DNA of 64,000 bases from Photobacterium obscurum (GTDB lineage: Bacteria; Pseudomonadota; Gammaproteobacteria; Enterobacterales; Vibrionaceae). Positions 53,640 to 62,881 of the stretch are shown piece after piece. Position numbers and translations under genes: made by a program. The number at the start of each line of letters is the position of its first letter. The stretch's first letter is position 1. Below the pieces are notes generated by a model. The model worked only from the letters and a program-made list of their open reading frames with translations. It was not told the DNA's origin and did not search any database. The stretch is from positions 1 through 64,000 of the forward strand of contig NZ_JAKRRW010000024.1 in the NCBI RefSeq assembly GCF_026191635.1. Reading direction: 5' to 3'.

Positions 53640-54701
53640 TTATGTTTGAGTATTTTGAGGTGTGTTAGTTGTCGAGTCAGTTTGCTTTCCCGCCTCTAAA
53701 AACAAGATGAAAATGATTGTGAAGATTGGCATATGACCGACAAGTTCCTCTATTCCCGATAGCAAAAAAGTAGTCGTGAATATGGCCAGCAACAGCCCGT
53801 AAATTATTCGGTTTGCAAGGTTAGCTATTAGTAGTAGCCCGATTATCGTTTCACTGATCCCGACAAATAATACGAAATGCAAGTTGCTGACCTGGGGAAG
53901 GTTCAGTAGCGGGAAGAAATTGTAATACTCATTCTGGTTGATAAATGCCAAAGCCATGCCGGGAAGCATAAGCTTGTTGTGAACACCCAATTCTAATAAC
54001 TGAAGTCCTAATCCAATTCTAATGAGGTTAACGGCTATTTTTCGCCACTGATTTTTATCTTGTCCCCATGATTTACAGAGTTGGTAGTCATTTCTGTTCA
54101 GGCTCGGACCAATAAAGAACAATGATAGCCCGACGAACAAGAATTCAAACAGGTAATCAAGTGCAATAAAAATGGGAAAGAAAAGTAGTAACGCTAACGA
54201 GGTGAGCACAATGGCGATGCCTGTCAGACTGACAGAGACAGCCATAACGACAATCGCCGCAGCTTGAATGATAACGCCGTATAACGCGAACTGTGGAGAT
54301 AGGTAAAGGTTCGGGGCAAGAAACTCGCCTTGCAGCAGGTTCACTGCTAGGTAGCAATTTATGATGAGTACCAGAAAATACCACATCCATGGATGGGATG
54401 TTATTACAGTCTGAGTTAATCCCACTTTTAGTGGACGAGGCAGGATTGGGACACGGGAGAAAAGTGTCGCAAAAACAAATAGGCTGAGTGTTGTTATTGT
54501 AAGTACTAATGCGATGGTATCGAAAGGAAGCCTGACATCTGGGTTAGTGCCATCGGGAATAAACCATCTTACGTGGGCATAGCTGGAGTGACTAAACCCT
54601 AGAAGCCCTATGCAAGCAATACGACTTAGCCAGGACGAATGTATTAACCATGAGGTATGTCTGAGCCATAATGAGTAGAGAAATAAGTGTGTTCTGTTCA
54701 T
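53640..54701 (-). CDS. DoxX-like polytopic membrane protein
   Basis: 353 aa from the ATG at 54701, chosen because GGAGAG stands upstream; the ATG at 54731 has none. The N-terminus may be a signal or first helix (ending SSYAHVRWFIPDG), with about eight further helices. The C-terminal half has the DoxX-like pattern (IRIGLGLQLLELGVHNKLMLPGMALAFINQNEYYNFFPLL, ISETIIGLLLIANLANRIIYG). It lies 42 bases after the diheme peroxidase gene and is likely in one operon. His and Asn residues in the extracytoplasmic parts could serve in redox or metal handling. Function unknown. Confidence 0.75.
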   Translation of the reverse strand: MNRTHLFLYSLWLRHTSWLIHSSWLSRIACIGLLGFSHSSYAHVRWFIPDGTNPDVRLPFDTIALVLTITTLSLFVFATLFSRVPILPRPLKVGLTQTVITSHPWMWYFLVLIINCYLAVNLLQGEFLAPNLYLSPQFALYGVIIQAAAIVVMAVSVSLTGIAIVLTSLALLLFFPIFIALDYLFEFLFVGLSLFFIGPSLNRNDYQLCKSWGQDKNQWRKIAVNLIRIGLGLQLLELGVHNKLMLPGMALAFINQNEYYNFFPLLNLPQVSNLHFVLFVGISETIIGLLLIANLANRIIYGLLLAIFTTTFLLSGIEELVGHMPIFTIIFILFLEAGKQTDSTTNTPQNTQT

Positions 54702-54743
54702 TATTTTGCTCTCCAGAAAGAAAAACTTCATGATTTATCTGAT

Positions 54744-56039
54744 TTATTCATCGGTGCTATTTTCGGTGAGCGCCAAGAGAAATGCTTCGAGCTGTTTAAT
54801 TTGATAGGGTAATAACTTCAAAGCGTTTAAATCGTTATGACGTCCAAAAGGTGTGGCAGCACGGTTGTAATAGTTGAGTACTTCGTTCAGCGTACTGAAT
54901 TGACCCGCATGCATGTATGGGGCTGTCGCCGCAATGTTCCTCAGGCTAGGTACTTTAGTGGCCCCTTCTAGTTCACCTACGCCCCTTTTGCTATAGAGCA
55001 GTTCTTTGCACTGAGTTGGTTCGCTGTCGCTATATAGGCTGAGACAGTTGAATGGATCCGCAAGTGCTGACTCGATACCGGCCAGTCGTCCTTGCTGAGC
55101 GGCAGAATGAGGCTCGGGAACGACTGTTACATGGAAGTCGCCATTCGTGAGCAGTGGGCCGTTATGGCAACGAAGGCACTGTGCTTTTTCGCTGATAAAT
55201 AGCTTAAGCCCAGCAATTTCATTTGCATTTAATATGGCTTTTTCCGCAGCACCTGATGGTGCCGATATTTGATCGATATAACGATCGAAACGGGCCTCTT
55301 GGGGCCATAGAGTTGCTTGATAAGCGGCAAGAGACTTCCCGATATTTGCATAGACACGATTAATTTCTGTTTGTGTTCGAGTGCCTAGTTTTTGCCAGCT
55401 TTGTTGTTCACCAGCGGATTGGCTGATCGGTGAAGCTTGAGCCGGTAAATCACTACTCGTTAACTGGGTTGGAAAATAGCCAAAAATCGCCTGATAAAGC
55501 TGGGGATACCTGTTTAGCACGTACTGGACATACTGGGTACGAGTTCCTCCGTGCTCAAGATGGTTTTCTAAAGGTTTCAGTGCTTGCGCCCAGAGGCTAT
55601 CAGCACTGCCATCTAGCATGTACCAGTTGAAACTAGCGCCCCCTAACAGTGAGGGAACTTGTTTATCTAACGTGATTTCACTGTCAGGTGCCAAGGTAAA
55701 ATAGTAGTCAGGCTGGTGGCAGCTCGAACAGGCAATCTGTTTAGATCGACTTAGCTGGGTATCGAGAAAGAGGAGTTCCCCTAGTTTGGCCGCTTCGGGG
55801 TTATGAAGATACGTATTCGAAGGATCACTTATTTCCCATTGACGAGGAAGACGTAAACTTTGAATTAGCGCTAATTCCTGATTAGTCCAGGTAGTTGCTC
55901 TCTCAGAGGGGGAATAAGCTGTTGAACCAATAAATAGTATTATTGCGCTTGTCATGATAAACAGTATTGTCTTATTTTGTGTTTTCATGATCGAGATCAA
56001 ATTTAATAATAGGGTGGAATTGAGGGCTAGATTTTTCAT
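54744..56039 (-). CDS. Diheme cytochrome c peroxidase-family protein
   Basis: 431 aa with an N-terminal hydrophobic segment that may be a signal peptide; an alternative ATG lies at 55988. Two heme-attachment motifs are present: CSSCH (in IACSSCHQPDYYFT) and CLRCH (in AQCLRCHNGPLL). The distal region KVPSLRNIAATAPYMHAGQFSTLNEVLNYYNR is standard for MauG/CcpA relatives. The family reduces peroxide or oxidises protein residues in the periplasm. It begins three bases after the YtkA-like gene stop, so both are coupled. Confidence 0.88.
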   Translation of the reverse strand: MKNLALNSTLLLNLISIMKTQNKTILFIMTSAIILFIGSTAYSPSERATTWTNQELALIQSLRLPRQWEISDPSNTYLHNPEAAKLGELLFLDTQLSRSKQIACSSCHQPDYYFTLAPDSEITLDKQVPSLLGGASFNWYMLDGSADSLWAQALKPLENHLEHGGTRTQYVQYVLNRYPQLYQAIFGYFPTQLTSSDLPAQASPISQSAGEQQSWQKLGTRTQTEINRVYANIGKSLAAYQATLWPQEARFDRYIDQISAPSGAAEKAILNANEIAGLKLFISEKAQCLRCHNGPLLTNGDFHVTVVPEPHSAAQQGRLAGIESALADPFNCLSLYSDSEPTQCKELLYSKRGVGELEGATKVPSLRNIAATAPYMHAGQFSTLNEVLNYYNRAATPFGRHNDLNALKLLPYQIKQLEAFLLALTENSTDE

Positions 56040-56042
56040 TAA

Positions 56043-56378
56043 TTAATTCAATTTGCCTATCATGTTAAACTTGAAGCCATCAATAATATATTCACCGTGT
56101 TTAGGTTCATTAATTAGTTTTGGTTGCGTTGGCAAGCCATGCTGGTGAGCCGGCATACCACCTGTGACTTGAAATGTCATCCCTTTTACTGGCTGTCCAG
56201 ACGGGGTGGTAATATGAATAACCCATGCATGGATTTTGTTAAGAGGTAATGGTAATTCAATGGGTTGTGCGGTTATTGTGTAATGGTTTGTATGTAGAGT
56301 AATAGGGAAGCTTGATGAAGACCAAGACGGGGTATTCATCAATACAAGTAATATAACTACCACAAATTTATATAACAC
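56043..56378 (-). CDS. Small exported YtkA/FixH-like domain protein
   Basis: 111 aa with a signal peptide ending near PSWSSS. The mature domain is an immunoglobulin-like sheet, with the family motif GGMPAHQHGLPTQP (a His-rich loop that could bind copper) and a C-terminal strand YIIDGFKFNMIGKLN. First gene of a likely three-gene operon with the diheme peroxidase and the DoxX-like membrane protein. The combination suggests periplasmic copper or peroxide chemistry; substrate unknown. Confidence 0.78.
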   Translation of the reverse strand: MLYKFVVVILLVLMNTPSWSSSSFPITLHTNHYTITAQPIELPLPLNKIHAWVIHITTPSGQPVKGMTFQVTGGMPAHQHGLPTQPKLINEPKHGEYIIDGFKFNMIGKLN

Positions 56379-56725
56379 AGTAACCTAGCTTTTTATTTTT
56401 TAATTATTGTTTGAAGTATTGTACTCAAATCTAATTTGGTCAAGAAATAGGAGGAATAGCTTTCAGGTGTTTATTTTGTAAAGCTGTTAATTGGTTTTTG
56501 GTCTTTCATGGCCTCGCACAAAGTTTTTTTAAATTATTACTTTTATTGTTATTTATGATTGAGTGTTAGCTTGAATTATGCCGGTAGCGGCTGTGTTTCC
56601 CCTATTAAAATAATTATCAAATAGTAATTTGAATGATATTTGATTCAGCCTATTTTTCTTATGACCACCAAGGTTATGGTTATGCCATGTGTGGATTAGA
56701 TTGTTGCCTATGGGGACTGTGACGT
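56379..56725. other. Intergenic region, no supported gene
   Basis: AT-rich, between the YtkA-like gene and dgcA. A 60-aa minus-strand frame (56553-56735) overlaps the dgcA end but has no family resemblance. No terminator was identified. Confidence 0.45.
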
Positions 56726-57712
56726 TTATCCCCACATGCCTGACTTGGCTGGGTGTACAGTGCTTCCCTGATAAATGAGCCCGTCAGCCCGATCACCGGC
56801 AAGCAGCAGCGGGCCGTCAATATCTACCCAGCGTGCTTGCTGTGCCAATAGCAGGGCTGGAGCCATGGCGAGAGAGGTGCCAATCATGCAGCCGACCATA
56901 ATGTCAAAACCTTGGCTTTTAGCCTCTTTCATCAGCTCAAGCGCTTCTGTCATCCCGCCGGTCTTGTCTAGCTTGATGTTGACGATCTGATAGCGCCCTT
57001 TAAGTTGGGGCAGGGAACGGCGATCAATACAGGATTCATCGGCGGCAATGGGGATAATTGGGTCAATAAGTTCTAAAAGGTGATCCTGTTCAGGCGGCAA
57101 TGGCTGCTCTACCATCTCGACCCCAAGCTTTGCCAGCTCTGGCAGGTACTCTTGTAGCTGCGCTAGACTCCAGCCGGTATTGGCATCGATGACCAGCCGT
57201 GCATCAGGTGCGGCGGTACGGACGGCCGCTACTCGCTCGATATCACCCTCGCGCCCAAGTTTAAGTTTTAATAGCGGGCGGTTTTTATTTTCGGCGGCCA
57301 TAGCAGCCATATTTTCAGGGCTATCTAATGACAGGGTAAATACTGTGGTAACAGGCTGAGGAGGGTGCTGTAATCCAGCGAGCTGCCAGCCTGTTGTTTC
57401 CTGCTGCTTGGCTTCGAGATCAAACAGGGCGCAGTCCACGGCATTACGTGCACAGCCGGCGGGCATTACTGTCAAAAGCTCATGGCGAGTTGCGCCGTGC
57501 TCGATCGCCTTACGGGCTTTCTCGATTGCTTGGGTTACCGAGGGGTAACCCGGCTCAAACACATCGCTGCGTTCGCACTCGCCGCGGCCGATAATACCGT
57601 CCTGTTCAATTTCGACCACAACGACTTCACCATGTAGCATTGGTGCCATCCGGGAAATGACGAAGGGCTGCTTGAGCGGCCACTTTTCGATTGTTACTGA
57701 CAATTTTCGCAT
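56726..57712 (-). CDS. dgcA: Enolase-superfamily racemase/epimerase, DgcA-like
   Basis: 328 aa of the mandelate-racemase/muconate branch. The active-site set is visible: KLKLGREG (KxK base), VIDANTGW (metal Asp), VEQPLPPEQ (Glu), AADESC (Asp-Glu) and IVNIKLDKTGG (second Lys base). Relatives are dipeptide epimerases (YcjG) and DgcA, the N-acetyl-D-glutamate racemase of the marine D-glutamate catabolic route. The gene directly upstream encodes DgcN, so the DgcA assignment is preferred. It starts two bases after the dgcN stop. Confidence 0.88.
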   Translation of the reverse strand: MRKLSVTIEKWPLKQPFVISRMAPMLHGEVVVVEIEQDGIIGRGECERSDVFEPGYPSVTQAIEKARKAIEHGATRHELLTVMPAGCARNAVDCALFDLEAKQQETTGWQLAGLQHPPQPVTTVFTLSLDSPENMAAMAAENKNRPLLKLKLGREGDIERVAAVRTAAPDARLVIDANTGWSLAQLQEYLPELAKLGVEMVEQPLPPEQDHLLELIDPIIPIAADESCIDRRSLPQLKGRYQIVNIKLDKTGGMTEALELMKEAKSQGFDIMVGCMIGTSLAMAPALLLAQQARWVDIDGPLLLAGDRADGLIYQGSTVHPAKSGMWG

Positions 57713-57714
57713 GC

Positions 57715-58725
57715 TTATTTCTCCAGCTCGTCGACAATGGCGGCGACGCCGGTTCTGACCGGATCAACAACGGGAACCTTGTATTTATTCTGATAGTAGG
57801 CAATCTCAGTCAGTGCTTGTTGTTCATTCAACATTGAAGTGTTTAAGGCAATTCCGCCAAGTCGAATATTGGGCTTGGTTAATCCGCCTAGCTCCAGATT
57901 GGTTTTAATCAGGCTATCGAAGTCCAAGACGGGATAGCCTTCCAGATCATCCATTTGAGTACGTCCGACCTCATGGCATAGGATGATCACATCGGCTTGT
58001 GCGCCATGTAATAATCCAAGGCTTACCCCCGCATAAGCCGGGTGGAACAGGGAGCCCTGTCCTTCAATAATGTCCCAATGGTGTTGATCATTAGCGGGAC
58101 ATAGTTGTTCGACTGAACCGGCAGTAAAATCTGAGATGACGGCATCAACGGGCACACCTGCCCCTTCGATTAAAATGCCTGTCTGCCCTGTGGCTCGGAA
58201 TGTTGCGCTAATATTTCGCTTTTCCATCTCTTTGTGGATGGCGAGGGCGGTAAACATTTTTCCGACACAACAGTCACTGCCTACCGTTAGCAGGCGCTTA
58301 CCAGAACGGGGCCGTCCGTTTCCGCACTTTAGGGTTTGCGGCGGGGTGCGAACATCTAGTAGTCGGCGGCCGGTACGTTTGGCGACCATAACCAGATCAT
58401 CAATATCGTTGAGATGAACATGAAGTCCGCTGGCAATATCCATACCGGCTTCCATCGCTTCTATCAGCAGGGGAATCCACTGCTGGGGCAGCGTGCCTCC
58501 TGTTGGCGCCAAGCCAAGTATAAAGGTTTTGGCTCCTGCTTCAGCAGCTTCTCTGATTGACATGTCAGGTAGGTTCAAATCGGCTTTGGCATTTTCTAGG
58601 CGCATTTGCGCCAGACATTTCTCCGGACGCCAGTATGCTATTCCCTTGGCAACCTTGGCCATTAACAGGTCTTCGGCATCGCCCAGAAATACCAAATATG
58701 GTGTTTTTAATGCGTAAGTTGTCAT
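57715..58725 (-). CDS. dgcN: DUF1611-family protein, DgcN-like D-glutamate N-acetyltransferase
   Basis: 336 aa. The N-terminal part is a Rossmann-like domain (YLVFLGDAEDLLMAKVAKGIAYW). The C-terminal part has a P-loop-like motif GSDCCVGKMFTAL, then EGQGSLFHPAYAGVSLGLLHG and DVIILCHEVGR. These are DUF1611 signatures. In marine bacteria this family includes DgcN, which acetylates D-glutamate so that DgcA can racemise it and DgcB deacetylate it to L-glutamate. No dgcB candidate is in the window. Divergent from a LysR gene. Confidence 0.88.
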   Translation of the reverse strand: MTTYALKTPYLVFLGDAEDLLMAKVAKGIAYWRPEKCLAQMRLENAKADLNLPDMSIREAAEAGAKTFILGLAPTGGTLPQQWIPLLIEAMEAGMDIASGLHVHLNDIDDLVMVAKRTGRRLLDVRTPPQTLKCGNGRPRSGKRLLTVGSDCCVGKMFTALAIHKEMEKRNISATFRATGQTGILIEGAGVPVDAVISDFTAGSVEQLCPANDQHHWDIIEGQGSLFHPAYAGVSLGLLHGAQADVIILCHEVGRTQMDDLEGYPVLDFDSLIKTNLELGGLTKPNIRLGGIALNTSMLNEQQALTEIAYYQNKYKVPVVDPVRTGVAAIVDELEK

Positions 58726-58888
58726 GGCATTGTCCTTTTGGTGCTGAAGTTAATATGGAAAGTGAAGTCGGCGAAAGCACAATAAGATGATTGTTGTCAA
58801 AATGTTATGGTACTACAAATGGATATTAATTATGCTATTCATAGCGAATCGCTATGTGTTGGTTTTGTTTTTAAATGAGGCATGCGAC

Positions 58889-59851
58889 ATGCTATCTCCT
58901 CAGGAACGTTTGTTACGAAATTTGGATTGGAACCTGCTATACACGTTCATCACCATTGTTGATGAAAGCAGTATTACCGGTGCGGCGCGTAAACTCTCCC
59001 TGAGTCAGCCGAGTGTGAGTAATGCCTTAAAAAGGCTGGAAGATCATTTGGGAATGCAGTTGATCACAAGACGAAAAGGAGAGTTTTCGCTTACTTACCA
59101 AGGATTGCGGGTGTATGAATATGCTTCTTCGGCCTGTGGAATTCTTTCTCATATGGCGGAGCAACTGTCGGAAGATGAAGAGGCGGTTCAAGGTGAGATA
59201 AACATACAGGTTGCCAGTCATATCCACTGTCCGCCTTTTGACCGGACATTAGCGCAGTACCACCAGTTATATCCCGATGTACTCATGACGGTTAATACTT
59301 ACCCGAGCGTAGAGATAGTCCGGGCGGTAGCTGCCGATGAATTGCACATTGGTTTGTGTAATAAGAAAATCTCACAGACAGGGTTACGCTTTGATCTGCT
59401 GGGGTATGAGCAGTTGGCGTTCTATTGCGGCAGTGAGCATGGCTTGTTTGGCAAAACTGAGTTGAGCTTGGATGAGCTCAGCGGTCAATCATATATCTCG
59501 TTTGAAAGTGATCAGCCTGGCGAAGGTTTAAGTGCCATTGCTCAACTTCGAGCCGAACAAGCTCTGTGGGGAAAGTTGGTCGCGGTCTCCTCCAATGAAG
59601 AAGAAGTCCGCCGCTTGATCTTGGCTGGGGTAGGGGTGGGGGCCTTAAGCGTTGAAGGGGCGAAACCTTATGTTGAGCAAGGACGATTATGGCAGTTGCC
59701 GCCCTATGAGCACTTGCCGATCGCCGAGCTGTACCTGGTGACGCCAGACAATATTCCTTTGAGTGATGCAGAGCAGCGGTTTGTTGCTATGCTGCGACAA
59801 AATCTGCAAACTTCCGTTCATGAGCTCTATTTTGCATCACAACAGGTGTGA
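58889..59851 (+). CDS. LysR-family regulator divergent from dgcNA
   Basis: 320 aa from the ATG at 58889 (GAGG eight bases upstream); the earlier frame from 58787 is not family-like. Winged helix: NLLYTFITIVDESSITGAARKLSLSQPSVSNALKRLEDHLGMQLITRR. A substrate-binding domain follows. It is divergent from dgcN with a 163-base shared region, the usual position for a regulator of the adjacent operon. It may be the counterpart of DgcR; that is inference. Confidence 0.9.
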   Translation: MLSPQERLLRNLDWNLLYTFITIVDESSITGAARKLSLSQPSVSNALKRLEDHLGMQLITRRKGEFSLTYQGLRVYEYASSACGILSHMAEQLSEDEEAVQGEINIQVASHIHCPPFDRTLAQYHQLYPDVLMTVNTYPSVEIVRAVAADELHIGLCNKKISQTGLRFDLLGYEQLAFYCGSEHGLFGKTELSLDELSGQSYISFESDQPGEGLSAIAQLRAEQALWGKLVAVSSNEEEVRRLILAGVGVGALSVEGAKPYVEQGRLWQLPPYEHLPIAELYLVTPDNIPLSDAEQRFVAMLRQNLQTSVHELYFASQQV

Positions 59852-59914
59852 GCAACTATGGTATTAGCAATATGAGGTCCCAATGTAGAGCTTGCCCCCT
59901 CTGATTCCCAGAAA

Positions 59915-60415
59915 TTAAAAGTTGCCATTTTTTAAATCTTGCCTGAATTTGAAGCCTTCTTCACTAGAGCCGATAATTTCGGTAACGACGCCGATAGCTT
60001 CTCGTGTATCGAAGTACCCCACGCGCAATATCGGTAGCTTGAAATCTTGAATCAGCGGGTATCCAGCGTCTTCCATATGCTTCGCTGCGGCATCATATTC
60101 CGAGTCATCAAGCCAATAGGCGATATGCTGAACCGAGTTACCATGCTTTTCCAATGCCTCATCGAACATACTCACTCCAGATATTGGCTGAATTAGCTCA
60201 ATTTGTGTGTCTCCGGCATAGGCAATATATAAATGAAACACCCAATCCGCGGGTTTTCCGAGATAGGTACCTGCCGTATCGACAGCGCTCAGATTCTCCA
60301 TACGATAAAACTTCTCGATTCCTACTGTTTCGACAAAGAATTTTTCCGCCGCTGAAATATCATTGACTACCCAGGCAATTTGGCAGAACGCTGGTGCTAG
60401 TAAAGGACTTTTCAT
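59915..60415 (-). CDS. VOC-superfamily (glyoxalase-like) protein
   Basis: 166 aa with two beta-alpha-beta-beta-beta modules (CQIAWVVNDISAAEKFFVETVGIEKFYRM and VQHIAYWLDDSEYDAAAKHMEDAGYPLIQDF). The metal-ligand pattern is partly kept: Glu in IELIQP, His in VQHIAYW, and Glu in VVTEIIG; the first His position holds Gln. It could be an isomerase, dioxygenase or binding protein; substrate unknown. GAGACC stands upstream of the ATG. It converges with the LysR gene. Confidence 0.8.
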   Translation of the reverse strand: MKSPLLAPAFCQIAWVVNDISAAEKFFVETVGIEKFYRMENLSAVDTAGTYLGKPADWVFHLYIAYAGDTQIELIQPISGVSMFDEALEKHGNSVQHIAYWLDDSEYDAAAKHMEDAGYPLIQDFKLPILRVGYFDTREAIGVVTEIIGSSEEGFKFRQDLKNGNF

Positions 60416-60744
60416 TATAACGGTCTCATTTCAATGGCGTCACTCGGTGTAGCTTAAGACGTGCTTGAAAGTAAGTACGACAAAGCCGCCTAAATTGATG
60501 TTTACTATTAGCAAGCCTAGCTTCTGTCTTTATATCTCCAAAACCGGCAGGTGAAAGTAGTTTATTGAAACCAAGAATTTGCTTGTTATTTATGGAACCA
60601 CGATCCTTAAATGGCTGATAATTTGGCTATTATGACTGGTATCTTTAAGGTGACGGTATCTAGAAAGTGGCTTATTGATGAGGGGGCGCGCATGGTGGTT
60701 TATTTCGGCCACAATATAACGGGACGAGGAGTTGGTTACCTCTT
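60416..60744. other. Intergenic region, no supported gene
   Basis: Upstream of the VOC gene. A 69-aa plus-strand frame at 60611-60820 runs through the downstream terminator and is not supported. No RNA or repeat seen. Confidence 0.45.
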
Positions 60745-60754
60745 GGGAAAAGAA

Positions 60755-60777
60755 AAGGCCTCCAGTCAGGAGGCCTT
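60755..60777 (-). terminator. Rho-independent terminator of the POT transporter gene
   Basis: AAGGCCTCC/GGAGGCCTT stem with a five-base loop. On the minus strand it is followed by TTCTTTT. It lies 62 bases after the stop. Confidence 0.85.
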
Positions 60778-60839
60778 AATATCTATACAATTTCAAATCC
60801 AACTAGGCTGGTGCCTATGATTTATATGACTCAGGCTGA

Positions 60840-62315
60840 TTAACTTTCAGCAGGTGCCGTAACAACGTCTTGTGCAGCTTCGCTGCTTTTAAGCATGATG
60901 CGGATAATGCGAGACGCCATCAGTGCCACAACAACCATCACAACGGCCAGAATAGTCAGGGTGCTGAAGTAGCCGCCGTATACATTCTGTACGATTTCTT
61001 GAGTGATCTCCTGGCCTTTTTCTAGGGCGATTGAGGTTGAGAATACGGCACCAACAATACCACTCAGCGCGATAGCAACCGAGAACAGGCTGACAGAGAA
61101 GTTTTCAATGTGCTTCGGTGCAACCGACAGGATAAAGGCAACAACCATACTACCAACGATAACTTCAGCAAGCGCCTGGAAGAAGTGGATTGCCAAGAAG
61201 ACTTCTGGGCGAATCACTACATCCGGACCTACTGACATTACTGCAGCGGTAAGAATGCCAAACGCAATGGCAGTAAGGATAAATGCAAAGCCTACTTTAG
61301 TCGCTGTCGAGAAATTGATTTTACGTTTCTCTAGTGACGAGAATGTCATTGCAATCAGCGGGCCGCCCACGATACACCAAAGTGGGTTCATTGCCATTGA
61401 TGCTTCAGGAGCAATAGGGATGAAGCCGAACAGATCACCACGCATTGTATTGATAGTTACCATGGTCATCGATGTCATCATCTGCCCGTAGTACACGAAG
61501 AAGGCTGTTGTTAGCACGGTCATGATCAGGATAGTTCCCATCTTCAGCGCATCGGATTTATTGGCTTTAATCATCAACGAGATAAAGTAGCCGATTGCCG
61601 CTGCTCCGATGACATAGACAATGTTCTTACCGATATCCATGTTGGAGAACATGAAAAATACCAGTCCAATCATTGAAAGAGAAATACCGATAAATGCAGC
61701 CATGTTCTTAGGGCTTACAGGCTGTTGATCAATATCAGCGCCAACGGATAATAATGGTTTGCGAGAAATAACCAGAATCACAAATGCGATGAATGCCATA
61801 GAAGCAGACAACATGAAGCTGCCATTAAACCCAATCGCTAGAACGAACATCGGGAATAGGTATTGTCCAAAGAGTGCACCGATATTGTTAACTGAATAGT
61901 TAACCGGATAGCCATTCTCGAACTCTTCTTCAGTAGTAAACGTGCGCTTAAATAGGCTCGGATAAGAAGGAGACATCAGGCCTCGGGAGTAACTGGCCAA
62001 CGCAATACCTACAAGGCTTAGTGATATGTTTGTTGTTGAGGCGCCCAATACCAGTAGGGTATATCCGGCTGCAAACCCACCATAGGCGAGTGTTAGAGAG
62101 CGATATGCTCCCAAGAACTTATCGGCGATGAATCCGCCGGCGATAGCAAATAGAGGCCCTATAGAAGAGAAAGCACCTACTACCATCATTGTATCAGCTT
62201 CACTATATCCGAGGTCTTCTAAGAAGAATCGGGTTAAAATTACCATCACGCCGTAAAATGATAGGCCAAACATCATTTGGCAAACCATCATTGACTTATT
62301 AAGTCTATTCCACAT
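60840..62315 (-). CDS. Proton-dependent peptide transporter (POT/MFS family)
   Basis: 491 aa from the ATG at 62315; the longer frame adds residues that are not family-like. About fourteen helices. N-terminal signatures of the POT family: MVVGAFSSIGPLFAIAGGFIADKFLGAYRSLTLAYGG, then FKRTFTTEEEFENGYPVNYSVNNIGALFGQYLFP (the second half of the PTR2 signature). The ExxER motif of helix 1 is not evident, so coupling may differ. It imports di- and tripeptides or related amino-acid conjugates. A neighbouring D-glutamate pathway and VOC gene suggest a nitrogen-scavenging role. Confidence 0.86.
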   Translation of the reverse strand: MWNRLNKSMMVCQMMFGLSFYGVMVILTRFFLEDLGYSEADTMMVVGAFSSIGPLFAIAGGFIADKFLGAYRSLTLAYGGFAAGYTLLVLGASTTNISLSLVGIALASYSRGLMSPSYPSLFKRTFTTEEEFENGYPVNYSVNNIGALFGQYLFPMFVLAIGFNGSFMLSASMAFIAFVILVISRKPLLSVGADIDQQPVSPKNMAAFIGISLSMIGLVFFMFSNMDIGKNIVYVIGAAAIGYFISLMIKANKSDALKMGTILIMTVLTTAFFVYYGQMMTSMTMVTINTMRGDLFGFIPIAPEASMAMNPLWCIVGGPLIAMTFSSLEKRKINFSTATKVGFAFILTAIAFGILTAAVMSVGPDVVIRPEVFLAIHFFQALAEVIVGSMVVAFILSVAPKHIENFSVSLFSVAIALSGIVGAVFSTSIALEKGQEITQEIVQNVYGGYFSTLTILAVVMVVVALMASRIIRIMLKSSEAAQDVVTAPAES

Positions 62316-62881
62316 AACTAGGTCTCTTTGTCTACGGATAAAAAAAGGTAAAAATTGTAAGAATTTATAAATGCGGACTGATAGTACCATTAATAATGAG
62401 GTCTGACCTTTGTCTATTGTCGCAAAATCGGATAATCATTCATTACTTATTCTTATGCTTTTGCTGAGTTTTTCTTATGTGCTGTTTTTTGAGCAGTTTT
62501 TCGCAAATCATCTGGATAAATATATCCTGCCTGAAAAATGGCATTAGTTGGTTGATTATTCTAATCTGTGATTTTATTGCCCGATAAAAGTGATGCTGTT
62601 TTGTAAGCGTAATGCAATGTGATGAGTGGTGTTTTTTCCCGTCCAAAACGTGTGCTTTTTTGTGTTTGGTTTACTTGTGATAATCCGAATAGCGGGTGGG
62701 GAGTTCATGGCAATAAGGAATGATGGTGGTGAATATCGACGACGTAAAAGGGGGATTTTTCTTTGAGAATATAAGGACTGGCAGAGTTTGATTATTGTCT
62801 GACAGTCCCGAAAGAGAGAACGGTTTTAAAGTTTGTTGGGTATAAAGCGCTGCGCATAATTAAAATAACGGCTGAGCCAAT
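62316..62881. other. Intergenic region, no supported gene
   Basis: 566 AT-rich bases between two minus-strand genes. The only frame (62443-62646) is Lys/His/Gln-rich without a ribosome-binding site. It should contain the POT gene promoter; nothing is distinct. Confidence 0.45.

Noticed and set aside
56553..56735. 60-aa minus-strand frame overlapping the end of dgcA
   Set aside because: Low-complexity, AT-rich region with no homology or ribosome-binding site that I can defend.
60611..60820. 69-aa plus-strand frame before the POT gene
   Set aside because: It passes through a strong terminator hairpin and has no family match or good start signal.
62384..62397. ACCATTAATAATG shared with the LysR-SDR divergent region at 31968
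   Set aside because: A single 13-base match between two AT-rich regions is expected by chance in 64 kb, and the site here is not palindromic.
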